From RGIG4034 sp045576455 (GTDB taxonomy: Bacteria > Bacillota > Clostridia > Lachnospirales > Lachnospiraceae), in contig JAZNGM010000038.1 of NCBI GenBank assembly GCA_045576455.1, positions 1 through 9,497 of the forward strand: 9,497 nt of DNA, written 5' to 3'. The notes under the pieces are model-generated. The model saw only the letters and a program-made list of their open reading frames with translations. It made no database searches and was not told where the DNA came from. Shown here in pieces: positions 5,632 to 9,497 of this stretch. Every line of letters begins with the position of its first letter. Position 1 is the stretch's first letter. The position numbers and the translations under genes were made by a program.

Positions 5632-8631
5632 CTAAAACATCCATCCGGGAACTTCTGCAATCAAACTCCAATATGCCGTGATTTCTTCCATTCTGGCATA
5701 GTAATCCGTTAATTCCCTATAATATTCAAGATTTTCATCATAAGTTCTGCCTGCACGTTCCGCATACGCATCAATCACTTTTTCAAAGTTTTCACGATGT
5801 GCATAAAATACGTCCAATAATTCTTTAGATAGTTTCATAGCCACTTGTTGCGTCTTGGTTAATTCCACTCCCGAAATAACTTTAAGACTGTCTTTTATTG
5901 ATTGTAATCTTCCGCTTATACATCCGGTATGCGTGCCCATATAAATATTTACATAGTGTTTAAAGTCTGCTTTATCTTCATAATAATCTATGATTTCTTT
6001 AAAATCTGCCAATCCATAAGGTGCAAGCCATGCATTACTATTGATTGCTGAATAATTTTTCATACTTCCGTTGTCAGCGCATATAATAAAATACAGTTCT
6101 CTCGTTTTCCACAGTATATTTCTGATTGCCTCGCCTTGCTCCACGGTTGTGACTTCTCCATCTATTTCCATTTGAAGAACATCTAAAACTTCATTAACCT
6201 GTGCATCCATAGCTTTAAGACCTGACATTCCGGTTTCCCTATCATAATAGGCTACCGGAGAAAGCGTCACTTCAGGAATTACAACCTGTTCTTTTTCTTC
6301 CTTACTTTCAGGCTTTGTTACATTAGCCTCGCTTTCCGGAACTTCTGCCATATTTCCTGTCGGAATAAGATATCCGTAAATATATTTGCAATAACTACTT
6401 CCATCAGAATAATATGCCTTATAAGGATAATAAATATATTCTTTATCAAAGGCAACTATCGTCATCGGCGTAGACATTTGCTGATAAATTGCGGCTCTTG
6501 CTTCCATGTCTTCTGCTTCAAAATAAGTATCTACCAACAGCTCAAAATGCTCTTTAAAAAGCGTTTCATAGGAATTCATCAATGTAACCATTTTACCGGC
6601 CACACCATACTCATCAATATTGGTATACTCATCATCGTAATAGTAACCTACCATAAACTGATATTCATGATAATCCTCTGCTTGGACATTATCTGAAAAG
6701 TAACCGGAATAGCTACTTGCATTCTTATAATCACGTCGCAATTCATAAAATTCTTCTGTACTGTCCCTATCAATTACATTAGAAAAAGAAGCCTCGTAAT
6801 ATCCTTCATACTCATCTTCTAAATGCTTAATTGCCAACTCATAAACCGGTTCCTCAAAATCAAAGGTCACTTCCAAAAGCTCAATATCCTCATTCTGGTA
6901 AGCATATAATGATACATAGTAGCATTGCTCTGTATAATCTATCGACCTCACCTCTGAAGAAGAATCAAATGCTTTTTGTGCATCCTCTGCAAATCTTAGG
7001 GAAATAACATGCTGTTCACTATCCGTCACGGCAAAATAGCTGCTTCCCGAAAGAGTGGTCTGATCCACATCCGGAATAGAAACCGTAAAACTGTTTCCAT
7101 CTACATAAATTCCCGTCGCACCGGAATTCATATATTCTTCATAACTGATACCATCAATTTCCACGCCTTCTAACCATGCACTTACTTTATATGCTCCTGT
7201 AAGATCCACGGAATAAAAACCATGCACCTCCGGCCTCCAGTGTGTAAAAAACGTATAACCTGCATTAATAGTCACCGTTTCTCCCGGCATAAAATAAGTC
7301 GGTTTAACTGCTGTATAAAAATTCATGGCATCGTTTTCTTTATACATGTAGCAGGAAGGAATACCCTCGCCGGAATTCTTTCCGATATGCAGATATCCGT
7401 TTTCGTCTAAAACAACAGCCGTCTCCGGATTATCAGTATCATCCTTTGCCGGGTCATCCGCATCATCCGCATCTTCCGTTTCATCCACACCGCCAATATC
7501 AATCGTTGCATCTTCATTATTGTCTATATCAAGGGCAACATCCCCCGGCACTTCTTCTACCGGTTCCTGTGTTGTCACATCCCCTTTTGGGTTATCATCT
7601 GAAAAGACAAAATAGAGCCCGGTTATTATACCTGCACTTACCAATACCGCCATTACGGCAATCATTATTTTACCCAGTGCTGTTTTCCAGATAGATACTG
7701 ACACCTGTGTCATTACTTGTCCCGTACTTTCTGCATACCGGGCAACCTCTTGGGTAACATGACTTGCCTGTGTCATAGGTTCCGTTCCGGTTATCTGTTC
7801 TCCCGTATAAGTACTCGTTCTGTTAATATTATTGTTATCCTGTGTCATCATATTTCCTCCTTGTAATATAGAGGCATTTTGAGAACAATACTCACTTAAT
7901 GCCTGTCTTACGCCGGAAAAAGATGCTATATCAACAGAAGCCGCCATTGCTTCTTCTTTTGCAAAAAACAGTAATGCAGGAATTGCAAAAATACCATGAA
8001 GCTTAATACGTTTTGTCTTTTCGATTTCTTCAAATACACCTTTAAGCTTTTGTCTTGCATAATTAAGTCTGCTCTTAACCGTCCCCGTAGAACACTCCAT
8101 TTTATCAGCAATTTCTTCAACAGAAAGTTCTGAATAATAGTAATATTCCACGGTATATCTTTGAAGCGGTGGTAATGTCATAAGAGCATTATTAATATAA
8201 TCCAGTTTTTCCTTATCAATAACCATATCCTCAGGAGATACGCTATCAACACTCTTCGTATCTACCATAGAATCACCTTCTTCATTCTCAACATCAAATT
8301 CCTCCCTCCAATGGGATCTTGTATAGGCGTAAATTGTATTTACGAGAATTGTGTTGAGCCATCCGTAAAACCTTTCCGGTTCCTTAAGGCTTGATATGTT
8401 ATTAAATACCTTTATGTATGCATCCTGAACCAAATCATTCCTAAGCTCACTATCCTTATTGTAATAGCTTGCAAGAAGCTGACCTGCTTTATAAAACATA
8501 AAACGGTTCGTATGAAGATAAATCATATCAAATGCATTTACATCCCCGCCCTGTAATTTAACAATGGCATCCATCAATTCCCTGTCTCTTTGATATACTT
8601 CTTTTTCCATCTGCATTTCTTTTGTATTCAT
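5632..8631 (-). CDS. Membrane-anchored ECF-like sigma factor fused to a large extracytoplasmic region
   Basis: The 999-residue protein begins as a group IV (ECF-like) sigma factor. Region 2 spans about residues 15-110, with LRNDLVQDAYIKVFNNI at 63-79. Region 4 spans about 140-200: LPPLQRYTVEYYYYSELSVE, then a helix-turn-helix EEIADKMECSTGTVKSRL. A short hydrophobic patch follows (GIFAIPALLFFA, 213-224), then a polar Q/T/N-rich linker (about 255-315). One clear transmembrane helix runs from about 322 to 343 (IMIAVMAVLVSAGIITGLYF); Lys before it and Asp-Asp after it favour N-inside, C-outside. Next comes a very acidic linker (about 355-405), a Tyr-rich, probably beta-rich region (about 408-600), a mainly helical region (about 600-760), a Lys/Glu linker (765-787) and a helical C-terminal domain (790-999). 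I do not recognise the ectodomain. ATG 8631 follows GGAG by 8 bases. No separate anti-sigma gene is adjacent. Sigma identity is firm; control by the ectodomain or by proteolytic release is inferred. Confidence 0.9.
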   Translation of the reverse strand: MNTKEMQMEKEVYQRDRELMDAIVKLQGGDVNAFDMIYLHTNRFMFYKAGQLLASYYNKDSELRNDLVQDAYIKVFNNISSLKEPERFYGWLNTILVNTIYAYTRSHWREEFDVENEEGDSMVDTKSVDSVSPEDMVIDKEKLDYINNALMTLPPLQRYTVEYYYYSELSVEEIADKMECSTGTVKSRLNYARQKLKGVFEEIEKTKRIKLHGIFAIPALLFFAKEEAMAASVDIASFSGVRQALSEYCSQNASILQGGNMMTQDNNNINRTSTYTGEQITGTEPMTQASHVTQEVARYAESTGQVMTQVSVSIWKTALGKIMIAVMAVLVSAGIITGLYFVFSDDNPKGDVTTQEPVEEVPGDVALDIDNNEDATIDIGGVDETEDADDADDPAKDDTDNPETAVVLDENGYLHIGKNSGEGIPSCYMYKENDAMNFYTAVKPTYFMPGETVTINAGYTFFTHWRPEVHGFYSVDLTGAYKVSAWLEGVEIDGISYEEYMNSGATGIYVDGNSFTVSIPDVDQTTLSGSSYFAVTDSEQHVISLRFAEDAQKAFDSSSEVRSIDYTEQCYYVSLYAYQNEDIELLEVTFDFEEPVYELAIKHLEDEYEGYYEASFSNVIDRDSTEEFYELRRDYKNASSYSGYFSDNVQAEDYHEYQFMVGYYYDDEYTNIDEYGVAGKMVTLMNSYETLFKEHFELLVDTYFEAEDMEARAAIYQQMSTPMTIVAFDKEYIYYPYKAYYSDGSSYCKYIYGYLIPTGNMAEVPESEANVTKPESKEEKEQVVIPEVTLSPVAYYDRETGMSGLKAMDAQVNEVLDVLQMEIDGEVTTVEQGEAIRNILWKTRELYFIICADNGSMKNYSAINSNAWLAPYGLADFKEIIDYYEDKADFKHYVNIYMGTHTGCISGRLQSIKDSLKVISGVELTKTQQVAMKLSKELLDVFYAHRENFEKVIDAYAERAGRTYDENLEYYRELTDYYARMEEITAYWSLIAEVPGWMF

Positions 8632-8674
8632 ATCTTTATCTCCATAATTATGTGTGTTTTTTATACATATCGTT

Positions 8675-8717
8675 CCCCCCTGTATCTTACTTTCTACCTT
8701 TAAGATGCAGAAGGGGG
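8675..8717. other. Strong hairpin in the leader of the sigma-fusion gene
   Basis: CCCCC(C) plus TGTATCTTA (8675-8689) pairs with TAAGATGCA (8701-8709) and GGGGG (8713-8717): 9 bp, a small internal loop, then 5 G-C pairs, around an 11-base loop. It lies between the predicted promoter of the sigma-fusion gene and its ribosome binding site. In that minus-strand RNA no U-run follows, so it is not a terminator for that gene. On the plus strand it is followed by CGTTTTGGTTTTAATTTTTT, so it could stop plus-strand transcription before the gene at 8892. Confidence 0.7.
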
Positions 8718-8748
8718 CGTTTTGGTTTTAATTTTTTGTATTTTTTTT

Positions 8749-8778
8749 AGTATACTACTTTATCCATATTTATCTCAA
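8749..8778 (-). promoter_or_regulatory. Promoter of the sigma-fusion gene
   Basis: On the minus strand TTGAGA (8773-8778) and TATACT (8749-8754) are 18 bp apart, each with five of six consensus matches. Transcription would start near 8742 and give a leader of about 110 bases that contains the hairpin at 8675-8717. It looks like a housekeeping promoter; I see no clear ECF-type GAAC/CGT pair that would suggest autoregulation. Confidence 0.65.
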
Positions 8779-8785
8779 CTTATAA

Positions 8786-8814
8786 TTGACTTTCTGCTAA
8801 TTTCGACTTACCAT
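8786..8814 (+). promoter_or_regulatory. Possible promoter of the Rpn-type gene
   Basis: TTGACT (8786-8791) is a good -35 box, but the -10 hexamer at 17 bp is only TACCAT (8809-8814, 4 of 6). A better -10, TATACT (8818-8823), has no good -35 at normal distance. The stretch is divergent from the sigma-fusion promoter, the two -35 boxes being 7 bp apart. Low certainty. Confidence 0.35.
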
Positions 8815-8891
8815 TACTATACTTATCTTAATATTCCAATCACAATATTTTCTTTTTGCAAATCTAAATACATATCGAAAGGAACTCATCT

Positions 8892-9497
8892 ATGACGAAT
8901 GAAAAACTTCTTGAAAACATCACTATTAATCTCAGCGATTTTGCACTTTTTCTATCCGTAGTTAAAAATCCGAAGGCCTATCGCAATATTCTAAGCATCA
9001 TTATAGATAACCCGGATTTACAACTAAGAGAAGTAAAAGTCGAACAGGTCATCCTGAACAAATCAGGTAAGCGGGCAATTCGGTTAGACGCATGGTCTGT
9101 TGATACCAACGAACATCAATACAATGTGGAAATGGAAAACCATAGTAAACACGACTCTTTACCCAAACGCTCCCGATTCTATCAAAGCATTATTGATACC
9201 CCTATTCTAAAATCCGGTTCTAAAACCAAATATAAACAGCTCCCCTCCACAACCATTATCTTTATTACCCAGGATGACATATTTAAACGTGATTTGACCA
9301 AATATACTTTTATAGAAAAATGTGAAGAAATAGAAGATTTATACCTTGATGACGGAACTAAAAAAATATTTGTAAACATGAGCAGTAAAAATGGTTCCCA
9401 AGAACTTGTGAGTCTGCTACAATATATGAAAGATACCCGGCTTGATAATCCGGATATCCTTATTAAAGACCCGCGTATTGTTGAGCTGGATCAAATA
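8892..9497 (+). CDS. Rpn-family / PD-(D/E)XK nuclease 'transposase'-type protein, N-terminal 202 residues
   Basis: The reading frame is open from ATG 8892 to the right edge, so the C-terminus is missing. AAAGGA (8878-8883) is a good ribosome binding site 8 bases upstream. The product fits the family annotated as Rpn recombination-promoting nuclease or PD-(D/E)XK nuclease-family transposase; E. coli Rpn proteins are DNA endonucleases that promote RecA-independent recombination. Visible features are AIRLDAW (Asp66) and HQYNVEMEN (Glu80), the likely D...E-x-K/Q core, then RSRFYQSIIDTPILKSG (94-110), LPSTTIIFITQDDIF (117-131) and DDGTKKIFVNM (153-163). Where the family usually has Glu-x-Gln, this protein has Glu80-Met-Glu82. 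Despite the word transposase, no terminal inverted repeat or target duplication is visible, and these genes are usually scattered in many copies in related genomes. Family assignment is confident; nuclease activity is not shown. Confidence 0.85.
   Translation, partial: MTNEKLLENITINLSDFALFLSVVKNPKAYRNILSIIIDNPDLQLREVKVEQVILNKSGKRAIRLDAWSVDTNEHQYNVEMENHSKHDSLPKRSRFYQSIIDTPILKSGSKTKYKQLPSTTIIFITQDDIFKRDLTKYTFIEKCEEIEDLYLDDGTKKIFVNMSSKNGSQELVSLLQYMKDTRLDNPDILIKDPRIVELDQI

Noticed and set aside
7926..8120. 64-codon minus-strand frame within the sigma-fusion gene
   Set aside because: It is a +1/-1 shadow of the sigma4 region; the sigma frame itself is intact over 999 codons, so there is no evidence of a frameshifted gene.
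8892..9497. Insertion sequence carrying a transposase
   Set aside because: The protein family is sometimes named transposase, but no terminal inverted repeats or target duplication are seen, and the gene has an ordinary intergenic region upstream.
1..9497. tRNA or rRNA genes, CRISPR arrays, attachment sites or origin repeats
   Set aside because: I saw no regularly spaced direct repeats, tRNA-like cloverleaf or rRNA sequence in the non-coding stretches, which are all short and explained by regulatory sites.

Overview
The window looks like a piece of a low- to mid-GC Firmicutes chromosome, most likely a Clostridia/Lachnospiraceae gut-type organism. The grounds are the AT-rich intergenic DNA with strong sigma-A style promoters, an S-box (SAM-I) riboswitch in front of metK, AGGAG-type ribosome binding sites, a stand-alone HD-GYP protein, and a membrane-anchored sigma-factor fusion of the sort I associate with that family. 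The family assignment is inference. No plasmid, phage or insertion sequence is evident.

Layout from left to right. (1) Positions 1-641, minus strand: the first 213 codons of metK (S-adenosylmethionine synthetase), running off the left edge. (2) Positions 642-968: a fully regulatory stretch holding the metK promoter, the SAM-I aptamer and its intrinsic terminator on the minus strand, and a perfect-consensus promoter (TTGACA, 17 bp, TATAAT) on the plus strand. The two -35 boxes are back to back, only 9 bp apart. (3) Positions 969-2048, plus: an HD-GYP cyclic-di-GMP phosphodiesterase with all key motifs. (4) Positions 2041-2928, minus: an RluA-family pseudouridine synthase, overlapping the HD-GYP gene tail to tail by 8 bp; the HD-GYP terminator lies inside its last codons. 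(5) Positions 2996-5464, minus: a full-length glycogen/maltodextrin phosphorylase with its own promoter, 67 bp upstream of the pseudouridine synthase and possibly co-transcribed with it. (6) Positions 5632-8631, minus: a 999-residue protein that joins an ECF-like sigma factor (sigma2 and sigma4 regions) to one transmembrane helix and a roughly 650-residue predicted extracytoplasmic region. (7) Positions 8632-8891: a divergent promoter region with a strong hairpin in the leader of the sigma-fusion gene. (8) From 8892 to the right edge, plus: the N-terminal 202 residues of an Rpn/PD-(D/E)XK nuclease-type protein.

Most of the window is ordinary housekeeping: SAM synthesis under SAM feedback, c-di-GMP turnover, RNA modification and glycogen breakdown. 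These genes form no single pathway. The item most worth attention is the sigma-factor/transmembrane/ectodomain fusion, which has the architecture of a one-protein transmembrane signalling system with no separate anti-sigma gene next to it. The regulatory details (the riboswitch switch helices, the terminator nested in an opposing gene, the back-to-back promoters and the leader hairpin) are second-tier observations.
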